DNA of 27,556 nucleotides from Eubacterium sp. (GTDB taxonomy: Bacteria; Bacillota_A; Clostridia; Lachnospirales; Lachnospiraceae): assembly GCA_023663915.1 (NCBI GenBank), contig JAMPGN010000024.1:1-27556 (forward strand). The letters run 5' to 3'. Made by a program: the position numbers and the translations under genes. The notes under the pieces were generated by a model. It was not told the DNA's origin and did not search any database. It was given only the letters and a program-made list of their open reading frames with translations. Positions 16,142 through 24,687 of the stretch are shown here, piece by piece (position 1 is the first letter of the stretch; the number at the start of each line of letters is the position of its first letter).

Positions 16142-17029
16142 ATGAAAGGCACGATTCCCACAATGAACATCCAGACAACATTTCAACAAATCATCATCCT
16201 AGGCTACGGCAAGGTAACAGGCGAAGTATTGCGGTATGTATACGACAGGAAGGCAGAATACGGATACGGACTTACCTTTATTGAACATGAAATCCATGCC
16301 TTGAGCCTCACGGAACGGATCTGCAGCGAGCATGGAATCCCCTTCCAAAGAATTACAGATAGGAAGGAACTCGCCGCCGTGCTGGACAAGATCGAAGAGA
16401 AGACTCTGATTATCAGTGCGAGCAACAATTTTCTGTTTCCGGCATCGCTGGTGGACAAGCCTAACATCACGATCATCAATTTCCATAACGCCCTTCTGCC
16501 GGATTATCCCGGCAGGAATGCTCCCACGTGGGTAATCTATATGGGAGAAAAAGAAACAGGCATCACCTGGCATTATGTGACGGCGGGAGTGGATGAGGGC
16601 AATATCATTATCCAGAAGCGGTGTGAGGTCACAGAGGACATCAAGGCGTATGAATTGACGGAACGGCTTATGGATCTGGCAGGTGAAGCGTTTCGTGAAA
16701 GGTTTGCGGATATTCTGGCGGAGAGCGTAGAGACGAGGGAGCAGTGCCTTTCCCTTGGCAGACGGATGTACCGCTCTTATGAAGTCCCTGCGGATGGTTT
16801 CTTTGAATTGACGGACAAGCCGGAAAATATTTATCGGCTTCTGCGGAGCGTGGACTATGGCAAGAACGATATTTTCCCGCGGATGCGGACGGTGATTGAC
16901 GGACGGGAGGCTGAGATACTCAGATACCGCAAGATTCCCACCGACAAATGCGAGGAGAAGGACGGGTTTCTATATCTGCCGCTGGGGATGGATGCCTTGT
17001 TGAAATTGAAGTATCAGTTTTGTGACTGA
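16142..17029 (+). CDS. Formyltransferase with intact catalytic triad, in the aminoacylation cassette
   Basis: A 295-residue protein of the N10-formyl-THF formyltransferase fold. A Rossmann-like start (IIILGYGKVTGEVL) is followed by INFHNALLPDYPGRNAPTW, with catalytic Asn113 and His115, and AGVDEGN with Asp151, so the Asn-His-Asp triad of MTF/ArnA/LgrA-F is complete. The C-terminal portion (NIYRLLRSVDYG) resembles the accessory domain of sugar formyltransferases. It would formylate a free amino group. Its neighbours are an adenylation enzyme, a carrier protein and an MBOAT, so the substrate may be an aminoacyl thioester rather than a sugar. The start is uncertain: AAGGAG lies 18 bases before ATG 16142, and ATG 16163 has no site. 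A weak promoter around 16067-16094 is possible. The toxin-antitoxin locus separates it from the adenylation gene. Confidence 0.85.
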   Translation: MKGTIPTMNIQTTFQQIIILGYGKVTGEVLRYVYDRKAEYGYGLTFIEHEIHALSLTERICSEHGIPFQRITDRKELAAVLDKIEEKTLIISASNNFLFPASLVDKPNITIINFHNALLPDYPGRNAPTWVIYMGEKETGITWHYVTAGVDEGNIIIQKRCEVTEDIKAYELTERLMDLAGEAFRERFADILAESVETREQCLSLGRRMYRSYEVPADGFFELTDKPENIYRLLRSVDYGKNDIFPRMRTVIDGREAEILRYRKIPTDKCEEKDGFLYLPLGMDALLKLKYQFCD

Positions 17030-17143
17030 TTTCATTGCCGCGATGCGAGTTTAAGATTATGGCTTTTGATTTATAGGGTGAAAAATACGAATAATATAGG
17101 ATATTTTGCTTCGTTATTGAGGCGGGAAGGAGAAAGTGAAAAG

Positions 17144-17374
17144 ATGGAAGAGAGGATCTTGGAGATTTTGGAAGAGCACTGTGAGGAGGCTCTTGATTAC
17201 GACGGCGACAGTATGATGGAGGACGGGATTATCGATTCTTTTACGGTGATCAATTTGGTCAGCGATTTAGAAGATGAATTTGATATCGAAATTGATGCAA
17301 AATATGTGGTAGCGGAGAACTTCGCCAATAAAGAGGCGATCATTGCCCTCGTACAGAAGTTGTTGGAGGAATAA
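17144..17374 (+). CDS. Stand-alone acyl/peptidyl carrier protein (DltC-like)
   Basis: A 76-residue acidic four-helix protein of carrier-protein size. GIIDSFTVINLVSDLEDEF places the phosphopantetheine serine at residue 32 in the DSx motif at the start of helix II. Predicted helices cover the N-terminus (EERILEILEEHCEEAL) and the end (NKEAIIALVQKLLEE). ATG 17144 is chosen because GGAAGGAG lies eleven bases upstream and the family N-terminus starts here; a TTG at 17066 would add an unrelated leader. The stop TAA is directly followed by the ATG of the MBOAT gene, so the two are coupled. It should carry the aminoacyl (possibly formyl-aminoacyl) thioester from the adenylation enzyme to the membrane enzyme. 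Confidence 0.9.
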   Translation: MEERILEILEEHCEEALDYDGDSMMEDGIIDSFTVINLVSDLEDEFDIEIDAKYVVAENFANKEAIIALVQKLLEE

Positions 17375-18949
17375 ATGCAGTTTCTATCCTATTCCTTTGT
17401 GATACTCTGGGCGATCGCGTTTGCGCTATACTATCTTTTGCCGACGAAGGTGCAATGGTATGTGCTGACCGTCGCAAGCGTTCTGTTCTATGTGATCGGG
17501 CTGAAAGGCTTTCCGGCGGGCTTGTTTCTGACGGCGGTTACGACTTACGGATGCGGTCTGTATCTGGAAGATAAGATCGGACAGGAGAAGGAAGCGCTGA
17601 AACAATGCGCTGACAAGGAGAGCAAAAAGGCGGTCAAAGCGAAGTTCCAGAGGAAAAGAAAAGGGATTCAGATTTTATATATCGTATTTAATTTGGGATT
17701 GCTGGTCTTCTGTAAATATGCGGTAGTTGCCCTGCCCCTGGTGGAGAGATGGACAGGTTTTCATGCAGGTTTTCTTGAAAATGTGATTATGCCGCTGGGA
17801 ATATCTTTCTATACATTGACGGCGATCGGCTATGTGGTGGATGCCGGAAGGGAAAACTGCCAGGTAGAAAAGAATTTCTTGAAAATGGTACTGTTCCTTT
17901 CGTATTTCCCATCCGTCACGCAGGGACCGTTCAATCGTTTTGCAGCGATGAAAGAGCAGTTTGAGAAGGCGCATGAATTTCAATATGACAGGATGCTTCG
18001 GGGAATACAGCGGTTTGTCTGGGGAGCGTTCAAAAAGCTGGTGATCGCTGACCGGATCGGTATTTTTGTGGACAGGGTATACGGTGTGGAAACCGCTTCC
18101 GTTCCGGGAAGTATTTATGTCTGTGCAACGGTTCTCTATATGCTGCAGCTCTATGCAGATTTTTCAGGATATATCGATATGGCGGCGGGTGTCAGTGAGA
18201 CGTTTGATATCATGCTGCCCGACAACTTCAAGAGACCTTATTTCTCGAAGTCTGTGGCGGAGTTCTGGCGCAGGTGGCATATCACGCTGGGAACATGGTT
18301 CAAAGACTATGTGATGTTTTCTTTTGTGATGTCGAAGGCTGGGCGTAAAATATCCAAGGCATGTAAAAACAGATGGAATGTCATAGGGAAACAGGTTGTG
18401 CCGATCATGGGAACGATGCTCGTCTGGTTTTTCACCGGCATATGGCATGGCAGGACGCTGAGTTACATGCTGTGGGGAATCTATTACGGCGTAATCATGA
18501 GCATCTCGCTTGTTTTGGAGCCGTATTACACGGTGTGGAAAGAGAAACTTCATGTGAAAGATGGAAAAGTGTGGATGTTTGTACGTATGGCGAGGACGTG
18601 GATGATCGTTTTTCTGGCGGATGTGCTGATCCGAAGTGAAAGCATCGCGCAGGCGGGAGCAATCTATGTATCTTTCGTGACGCGGCTTGATATTGGGGCG
18701 CTGCTTTCCAAAGAGATCACCTCGTATGGGCTCAGTAAGTATGAATTTATGCTTTTATTTGCCGTACTCTTAATCTGGCTTGCGGTTTCCGTGCTGGAAG
18801 AGCGGGGCAAAGATGTGCGGACTTATCTTGCAGGCAGGCCGGTCATTGTGCGGTGGATCTGCTATTACGGAATCGTGCTTTTACTGTTGATTACGGGCAT
18901 CTATGGCGGCAGTTATGATACGGCAGCGTTTATGTATCAAAGTTTTTGA
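17375..18949 (+). CDS. MBOAT-family membrane O-acyltransferase (DltB/AlgI-like)
   Basis: A 524-residue polytopic protein, the length expected for AlgI/DltB. It carries PLGISFYTLTAIGYVVD, the SGYIDMA segment, FWRRWHITLGTWFKDYV with the conserved His302, and FTGIWHG with the catalytic His358 of MBOAT enzymes. The enzyme passes an acyl group from a cytoplasmic donor (thioester on the carrier protein just upstream) through the membrane to an extracytoplasmic acceptor, in partnership with an SGNH protein. The two genes abut (TAA then ATG), as dltC and dltB homologues often do. Acceptor could be the glycan of this cluster or a teichoic acid. Family and direction are secure; the transferred group is inferred. 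Confidence 0.93.
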   Translation: MQFLSYSFVILWAIAFALYYLLPTKVQWYVLTVASVLFYVIGLKGFPAGLFLTAVTTYGCGLYLEDKIGQEKEALKQCADKESKKAVKAKFQRKRKGIQILYIVFNLGLLVFCKYAVVALPLVERWTGFHAGFLENVIMPLGISFYTLTAIGYVVDAGRENCQVEKNFLKMVLFLSYFPSVTQGPFNRFAAMKEQFEKAHEFQYDRMLRGIQRFVWGAFKKLVIADRIGIFVDRVYGVETASVPGSIYVCATVLYMLQLYADFSGYIDMAAGVSETFDIMLPDNFKRPYFSKSVAEFWRRWHITLGTWFKDYVMFSFVMSKAGRKISKACKNRWNVIGKQVVPIMGTMLVWFFTGIWHGRTLSYMLWGIYYGVIMSISLVLEPYYTVWKEKLHVKDGKVWMFVRMARTWMIVFLADVLIRSESIAQAGAIYVSFVTRLDIGALLSKEITSYGLSKYEFMLLFAVLLIWLAVSVLEERGKDVRTYLAGRPVIVRWICYYGIVLLLLITGIYGGSYDTAAFMYQSF

Positions 18950-18997
18950 CGGGGCGGCGGTGTGTGCAGTAACGTCGATGGAAGATGGGTTTATGAT

Positions 18998-20122
18998 ATG
19001 CGAAAAATTGCTTTTCATTTAAATTGTCTGGAGCAGGGCGGAGCGGAGCGCGTCGTCACCAATCTGGCAAACCGTTTCGCGAAGGAGGGCTGGCAGGTCA
19101 TCATAGCGACGGAGTGGTATGGTGAGAATGAATTTCAGATCGATTCCAGAGTAAGGCGCGTTCATGTGGGGCTGCGCAAGGGTGATGAGAAAAAACACCG
19201 TCTTATACAGGTTCTGCTTCGTGTGAAATATTTAAGGAAGTTTCTCAAGGAAGAAAAGCCGGATATCCTCATTCCATTTGCACGCAAAGCGCTTTACCGG
19301 GGGCTGATGGCGGCATATTTTACCAGGATACCGGTGCTGATCTCCATCCGTACCGATCCGGCGGGGCATTACGAGGAACGCTCGGACAGGATACAGATCC
19401 CCCTTTTGTTTCCGAGGGCGGACGGATGCGTCTTTCAGACGGAAGGCGCGAAAGAATTTTTTGCACCGAGACTGCAGGATAATTCCCGGATTATCTTAAA
19501 TCCGATTCATGAGAAATATATCGGAGTGCCGCAGCCGGAGAAGCGCACGAAGACGGTGGTGCAGTCGGGGAGGCTGGTGGACTTCAAGAACCAGCCCATG
19601 CTGATAAAGGCTTTTGTCAATGTGCATAAAAAACATCCGGATTATGACCTTAAGATTTACGGCGGAGATTCTTTCGACGGGACGAAGGAGATACTGGAAG
19701 GTCTGATCGAGGAATTTCATGCGCAGGATTATATACATCTGATGGGCGCAAGCGACAGTCTGGAAAAGGATCTGGCGGACGCGGCGCTCTTTGCTTTTAC
19801 CTCGGATTGGGAGGGATTACCCAATGCGCTTATGGAGGCGATGGCGTTAGGGCTTCCGATCGTGGCAACCGATTGTCCTTGCGGCGGTCCGAGAACGATC
19901 ATGACCAATGAGGTGGACGGGCTTTTGATTCCGATTAAGGATCAGCAGGCGTTGGAGGATGGAATCAACCGTCTGATTGAAGATCCTGAATTTGCAAAGC
20001 GGCTTGGCATGGAGGCAAGAAAGATCGCCGACAAGGCAAATGATGAGGCGATCTTTGGGCAGTGGCGGGATTATATTGAAGAATTAACCATGAAAAGCAC
20101 ACGAGGGGGAAGTAAGCCATGA
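18998..20122 (+). CDS. GT4-family glycosyltransferase
   Basis: A 374-residue GT-B fold protein starting MRKIAFHLNCLEQGGAERV, the GGAER loop characteristic of GT4 enzymes, with VVQSGRLVDFKNQPMLI at the start of the C-terminal domain. The E-x7-E motif is WEGLPNALMEAMALG (Glu272, Glu280), then DCPCGGPRTIM. ATG 18998 matches the family start; a GTG at 18962 would add a 12-residue leader. The Shine-Dalgarno sequence is poor for either start, so translation may be re-initiated from the MBOAT gene 48 bp upstream. It ends in an ATGA overlap with the next membrane protein gene. It adds one sugar; donor unknown. Confidence 0.88.
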   Translation: MRKIAFHLNCLEQGGAERVVTNLANRFAKEGWQVIIATEWYGENEFQIDSRVRRVHVGLRKGDEKKHRLIQVLLRVKYLRKFLKEEKPDILIPFARKALYRGLMAAYFTRIPVLISIRTDPAGHYEERSDRIQIPLLFPRADGCVFQTEGAKEFFAPRLQDNSRIILNPIHEKYIGVPQPEKRTKTVVQSGRLVDFKNQPMLIKAFVNVHKKHPDYDLKIYGGDSFDGTKEILEGLIEEFHAQDYIHLMGASDSLEKDLADAALFAFTSDWEGLPNALMEAMALGLPIVATDCPCGGPRTIMTNEVDGLLIPIKDQQALEDGINRLIEDPEFAKRLGMEARKIADKANDEAIFGQWRDYIEELTMKSTRGGSKP

Positions 20123-21585
20123 TTATGAAATGGGGGAAATATTGGAAAGCAGCAGTTGTTGTCCTAAACTTGTTTCTGATACTTTTCATGGTATATGTGA
20201 TCGCTTCAAGCGCGGGATATACAGTGTTTTTAGGAGATGATTTTACGAATGGCGTCAGGATCGGCGTGTTTCATGCTCCATTTTTTCAGTATGCTGCCGC
20301 TTCACTGAGTTATATGAAGGATATGTACCTGGATTGGCAGGGAACATATTTTGCAATGTTTATCCAGGCTTTTTTGTCACCCATCAATAATTTTGGATTG
20401 ATGCAGTTAAAGATGGTAATGATTGCAAATGCGCTGCTGTTTTTTGTATCCTTGTTCGGTGTGGTCTGGACATTGCTTGGTTTCGTATGGAGAGATAAGG
20501 GAATGACTCACGCCAAATTGACGATTTTTACGGTTATTCTGTTTTCTATCTTGGATGCGGATGTTTTTACGGAAATCTTTTTCTGGTACACCGGTGCGAC
20601 GGCATACTGCATTCCGATGTCATTTATGCTTTTGGCAGTCATGTGTCTTCTGATATCAAATAACGATTGTTATTCAAAGAAGACGAGAACGGTGTCTGTG
20701 GTTTTTTCTGCAATCTTAATCTTTCTTGTGGGAGGGGGTACGCTGGCAATCAGCGGAACGGGATGTTATGTGGTATTACTGCTGACGCTGGGATTCTGCC
20801 TGGTAAGCAGGAAAATTTCTGTCAGTAATATCATTGTTCTGGCAGCGGGGATCATAGGTTCTTTGATCAATGTGGTTGCTCCGGGTAATTTTGCACGACA
20901 TACATACAGCAGCGGCGGTACAGGCTCGTGGCGTCTGGTGCAGTCTGTCAAATGGGCGGTCAAAAATGTCTGGTCAGAGATAGAAAGACTTACCAGGGAA
21001 ACCATGTTCAGCGTTATGATCCTGGTGATGGTCATGCTGGGAGTCTATTTATCCCATAAAATAGAAAAAGTCTTGAAAGAATATGGGATCATAAGCGTGC
21101 TTGCCCTGGGCTGGGGATATGTGACAACTTTTCCGGTGGCGCTTGGATACGGCGGTCCGGAATTTCCAAATAGATGCTGTTTTCTGTTAGATGTTGTGCT
21201 TGTGTTCTCCCTATTGAATTTTGCGGTATTTATGGGGTGCTGTCTGGACAGATGGGCGAATCTGTATGCAGACAAAAGGGCGTGCGCCGTTCTGATCGTA
21301 GTAGTATTTATGACATTTCTGCAGAGTCCGGAATCTATTTCGGAGTCTTCCCTGCTGGCGGTAGCCAGGTCGAAGCATAACGGCTCTTATGAGAATTACT
21401 ACCAGGAATGTAAAGCAGTCTATGATTATCTGGAAAGCTGTCCTGAGGAAGATGTGGTATTGGAGATGCCGGACTATATTGAGAATTTTGAATGTTTTTA
21501 TTTTGACGAGGACGAGAACGGCTGGGTGAATGTCGGACTCGCCCGGTATTATCACAAAAATTCTGTCAGAAGAAAAGCGGAGTAA
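20119..21585 (+). CDS. Polytopic membrane protein, DUF6056-like (glucosyltransferase-like GT-C)
   Basis: A 488-residue protein with about ten to eleven membrane spans. The first outer loop carries LGDDFTNG, followed by WQGTYFAMFIQ, then FFWYTGATAYCIP, an INVVAPGNFARH segment and FPNRCCFLLD. This succession of a GDD-type loop, W-x-G-T-Y, FFWYTG and NVVAPGN is what I remember of the DUF6056 family of surface-glycan loci, thought to be GT-C-like transferases. It starts in an ATGA overlap with the GT4 gene. It probably uses a polyprenyl-linked sugar outside the membrane to add a side branch or to modify a teichoic acid. The family is moderately sure; function is inference. Confidence 0.7.
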   Translation: MIMKWGKYWKAAVVVLNLFLILFMVYVIASSAGYTVFLGDDFTNGVRIGVFHAPFFQYAAASLSYMKDMYLDWQGTYFAMFIQAFLSPINNFGLMQLKMVMIANALLFFVSLFGVVWTLLGFVWRDKGMTHAKLTIFTVILFSILDADVFTEIFFWYTGATAYCIPMSFMLLAVMCLLISNNDCYSKKTRTVSVVFSAILIFLVGGGTLAISGTGCYVVLLLTLGFCLVSRKISVSNIIVLAAGIIGSLINVVAPGNFARHTYSSGGTGSWRLVQSVKWAVKNVWSEIERLTRETMFSVMILVMVMLGVYLSHKIEKVLKEYGIISVLALGWGYVTTFPVALGYGGPEFPNRCCFLLDVVLVFSLLNFAVFMGCCLDRWANLYADKRACAVLIVVVFMTFLQSPESISESSLLAVARSKHNGSYENYYQECKAVYDYLESCPEEDVVLEMPDYIENFECFYFDEDENGWVNVGLARYYHKNSVRRKAE

Positions 21586-21658
21586 GAAAAAGACAGGGAA
21601 AGATGAAGAGTACGGGCAGGCTCAGCGGCAGCGCCGGGCGGCAGGTGACATTCGGCAC

Positions 21659-21687
21659 TTGCGGCAGTCGCCGTCAGCGTATATAAT
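21659..21687 (+). promoter_or_regulatory. Candidate internal promoter
   Basis: TTGCGG (21659-21664), 17 bases, then TATAAT (21682-21687) inside the 178-bp gap before the deacetylase-fold gene. The spacing and perfect -10 are good, while the -35 matches only the TTG half. The predicted leader would be about 70 bases before the ATG at 21764. Confidence 0.45.
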
Positions 21688-21763
21688 GGAAAAGAAATGC
21701 GATGACAGAGCGGTGAACGGCTGCCGGGTGCCATCAAATGAAGGGATAGTAAAGGAGAACCAC

Positions 21764-22522
21764 ATGTTTTCATATGACGATTACAGGGAGATTATCAGAA
21801 TCATACAATCGACGGGCAGGCAGCATCACTATGCGGATGCCCTTGGCAAAGACAATTTTATCATTATGCGACATGATGTGGAATACAGTGTCGAAAGGGC
21901 GTACCAGATGGCGAAGGTGGAGCAGTCTATGGATTTTGTGTCTACATACTTTTTCCAGTGGACGAATAACACCTATAATATTTTGTCCAGAAGGAATATG
22001 GACATGATTAAGGATATGCATGAGAGAGGACAGCATATCGGTCTTCATTTTGCATTGAACGGCATGACAGATATGCAGCAGGTACGCAAGCGTATCAAGA
22101 TGGAGATCGACATTTTAAGCGAAATGTTTGGCTTTGAGATCACGGAATTTTCGGTGCATAGACCTTCCAAGGATATTCTAAGGGAGAATATCAAATTAGA
22201 CGGGATACTGAATGCGTATCAGGATGATTTCTTTACTTTTGCGGATAAAATAACGAATGATACGAAATTAGAAGTAAAGTATATGTCCGATGCAAACCAT
22301 ATCTGGCGTTATGGATATCCGAACAGGGAGAATATTACGGGATATGATAAAGTGCAGATATTGATTCATCCTTTTTCATGGACGAAGAAAGGCTATGATA
22401 ACTTCGATAATTATAAGTCTTTATTGCAGCAGAAATATATAGAACTGGTGGAATCGATCGATCGTGAATGTAAGGATTTCGGAGAATACAAAGAGTATTT
22501 TCTGGAAAAGGATGTGCAGTAA
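21764..22522 (+). CDS. Polysaccharide-deacetylase-fold protein (WbmS-like)
   Basis: A 252-residue soluble protein. MRHDVEYS (about 35-42) has an Asp where the deacetylase family places its first metal/catalytic acid, GQHIGLHFA (about 94-102) has two histidines in the H-x3-H spacing of motif 2, and EFSVHRPS carries a further histidine. This resembles the WbmS-type polysaccharide deacetylase group found in O-antigen and capsule loci, not the classical NodB TFDD type. A deacetylase could free an amino group on a hexosamine, which a formyltransferase could then use. ATG 21764 has AAAGGAG six bases upstream. The long in-frame leader from 21530 has no binding site, overlaps the previous gene and is not family-like. 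Confidence 0.72.
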   Translation: MFSYDDYREIIRIIQSTGRQHHYADALGKDNFIIMRHDVEYSVERAYQMAKVEQSMDFVSTYFFQWTNNTYNILSRRNMDMIKDMHERGQHIGLHFALNGMTDMQQVRKRIKMEIDILSEMFGFEITEFSVHRPSKDILRENIKLDGILNAYQDDFFTFADKITNDTKLEVKYMSDANHIWRYGYPNRENITGYDKVQILIHPFSWTKKGYDNFDNYKSLLQQKYIELVESIDRECKDFGEYKEYFLEKDVQ

Positions 22523-22561
22523 TGGCAAAAGCGTGTGGATTGTAGTATAAAGGGGATGTCT

Positions 22562-24475
22562 ATGTGCGGAATATGCGGATATATCAGTAAAAAGAATATC
22601 ACTCTGGAACAACTGAAAGGCATGAATGATACCATGTATCACAGAGGTCCGGACGATAGCGGGGCGGAAATTTATGAGATGACCGGGGGCTGGCAGGCTG
22701 GGTTTGCACAGCGCAGATTGTCTATTCTTGACCTGTCCGATCTGGGACATCAGCCGATGCATTCACCGGACAAGCGGATCTCTGTAGTCTATAACGGTGA
22801 AATATATAATTATCTGGAACTCAAAGAAGAATTGGCGGACTATCCCTTCCGGTCCAACTGCGACACGGAAGTCATCATAGCCGCCTATTTAAAATGGGGG
22901 ATTCAATGTGTGGAGCGGTTTAACGGAATGTTTGCGATCGCGCTTTATGACAGGGAGACACAGGATATTTATCTGGTTCGGGATCGTATCGGCAAAAAAC
23001 CGCTTTACTATTGGTACGAAGACCAGAATTTTGTGTTTGCATCGGAATTGAAGCCTATTATGAAGTGTCCGGGTTTTGCTGGCAAGATCGATCAGCGGGT
23101 ATTGTCCCGTTATCTTTTTCAACAGTATATTAACGCGCCTAAGAGCATCTATGAAAACGTGTATAAATTAGAGCCGGGGGCAATTCTGCATTTTACGAAT
23201 GGCTCAATCAATACTTGGAAATATTGGGATATTAAGAAAGTATATCATGAGGCGGTAAAGTCGCCTATCGGGGATTACGGCGAGGCAAAGAATTTGTTGA
23301 AAGATGCGCTTAAGAAGTCTGTCAAGGCACGCATGATAGCCGATGTGCCGCTCGGATCATTCTTGAGTGGTGGTTATGATTCTTCGCTTGTGACTGCGAT
23401 TGCGCAGGAGTGTTCGGACAGTCCGGTCAGGACATTTTCCATAGGATTTCATGAGGAGAGATATAATGAGGCGAAGTACGCCAAGGCGGTGGCGGATTAC
23501 CTGGGTACTGACCACACGGAACTCTATATTGATGAGAATGAGATGTTCGATCTGGTAGAGAGCATTCCAATGTATTACGATGAGCCTTTTGCCGACAGTT
23601 CAGAGATTGCCACTATGATGGTGTCGAAGCTGGCGAGGGAACATGTGACGGTTGCCCTGTCGGGGGATGGCGGTGACGAATTTTTCTGCGGATATAATAT
23701 TTATAAAAATGTAGCGCAGGCACAGAGGCTTGATAAGCTGGGGGGATTGGTACATGGAATCTGTTCCTTCCCCGGACTGAAACAGGTACGCTTAGAGGAC
23801 AGGCTTCCGTTCCGGGTGCGCGTGATCACAGGCAACCGGGAGAAGGAGAGTAAGACCCAGTTCGGGGCGGGTAATTATCTTGTCCGGGCGAAGGCAATGG
23901 TGAAAGCGTCAAATGAAGCAGGTGTTATTTCAGAACAGGAAAAAACGCTTCCTATTCATTATTTAGTGGAAAGCCAATACAATATATCGAATTGGCAGGT
24001 GAGGAGAATGCTGTTGGATATGGAGACATATCTGCCGGGAGATATCCTCTGTAAAGTGGATCGAGCCTCCATGAAGTACTCGCTGGAGGCGAGATGCCCT
24101 ATTCTGGATACGGGTGTTATGGAATTGTCGTACAGGATTCCGCACGCATTCAAATATGCGGACGGGGATAAGAAACATATTCTGAAAGATATTGCATACG
24201 ATTATATTCCCCGCAGTTTATTGGACCGACCTAAGGTAGGTTTTGGCGTTCCGCTGGATAAATGGCTGAGAGGACCATTAAAAGAACAGTTGTTAGATTA
24301 CAGCAGTTACGATTTTCTGGAAGGGCAGAATATTTTTGATCCGGGATATGTTTCGGACATGATCAGACAGTATGTGAAGACGGGAGATGCGGGTCCGGCG
24401 ACGGGTGCAAACTACTCTAAAATAACATGGTCGTTTTTTGTTTTTCAACAATGGTATCAGAGGTATTGCGCATAA
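22562..24475 (+). CDS. asnB: Glutamine-dependent amidotransferase, asparagine synthetase B family
   Basis: A 637-residue two-domain enzyme. The ATG is followed by CGICGYISKK, so Cys2 becomes the N-terminal nucleophile of the glutaminase domain after Met removal. RGPDDSGAE and YNGEIYNY follow. The synthetase domain has the ATP PP-loop SGGYDSS (269-275) and SGDGGDEFFCGY. The start at 22562 is fixed by the required Met-Cys and AAGGGGA five bases upstream. Family members make asparagine, but those inside O-antigen or capsule clusters (WbpS, for example) amidate hexuronic acids to uronamides. With the UDP-GalNAcA genes at 3131 and 5890, a GalNAcA-amide product is plausible but not proven. The symbol is the family name rather than a proof of asparagine synthesis. 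Confidence 0.88.
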   Translation: MCGICGYISKKNITLEQLKGMNDTMYHRGPDDSGAEIYEMTGGWQAGFAQRRLSILDLSDLGHQPMHSPDKRISVVYNGEIYNYLELKEELADYPFRSNCDTEVIIAAYLKWGIQCVERFNGMFAIALYDRETQDIYLVRDRIGKKPLYYWYEDQNFVFASELKPIMKCPGFAGKIDQRVLSRYLFQQYINAPKSIYENVYKLEPGAILHFTNGSINTWKYWDIKKVYHEAVKSPIGDYGEAKNLLKDALKKSVKARMIADVPLGSFLSGGYDSSLVTAIAQECSDSPVRTFSIGFHEERYNEAKYAKAVADYLGTDHTELYIDENEMFDLVESIPMYYDEPFADSSEIATMMVSKLAREHVTVALSGDGGDEFFCGYNIYKNVAQAQRLDKLGGLVHGICSFPGLKQVRLEDRLPFRVRVITGNREKESKTQFGAGNYLVRAKAMVKASNEAGVISEQEKTLPIHYLVESQYNISNWQVRRMLLDMETYLPGDILCKVDRASMKYSLEARCPILDTGVMELSYRIPHAFKYADGDKKHILKDIAYDYIPRSLLDRPKVGFGVPLDKWLRGPLKEQLLDYSSYDFLEGQNIFDPGYVSDMIRQYVKTGDAGPATGANYSKITWSFFVFQQWYQRYCA

Positions 24476-24687
24476 ATACGCGGATTCTATAACTTACGCA
24501 ATGCTATAAAAGATAAAATAACACCATAAAATAGAGAAAATTCCGAACAGAAAAGGTCAGAAAAAACAAAAAATTGTCGCTACAATTTAAAAATTAAAAA
24601 TAAACTCAAATTTAACAAAAAAGTTTTTTTGGCAGGATTTTGCAGGAAAAATGAAATAAAATTGCAAAATTGATTTTGAAAGATAAA
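24476..24687 (+). other. AT-rich intergenic gap
   Basis: About 210 bases without a gene, strikingly richer in A and T than the coding sequence on either side, with A runs and AAATTGT-CGCT-ACAATTT (a 7-bp hairpin without a plus-strand T tract). It may hold a promoter for the next gene, but no pair of boxes with correct spacing is convincing. Confidence 0.5.

Noticed and set aside
21530..21763. 78-residue N-terminal extension of the deacetylase-fold protein
   Set aside because: It overlaps the previous gene, lacks a binding site, contains the candidate promoter, and the ATG at 21764 has a strong AAAGGAG.
24540..24640. Terminator or small RNA in the AT-rich gap
   Set aside because: The only hairpin has seven AT-rich pairs and no T tract on the plus strand; no promoter with correct spacing was found.
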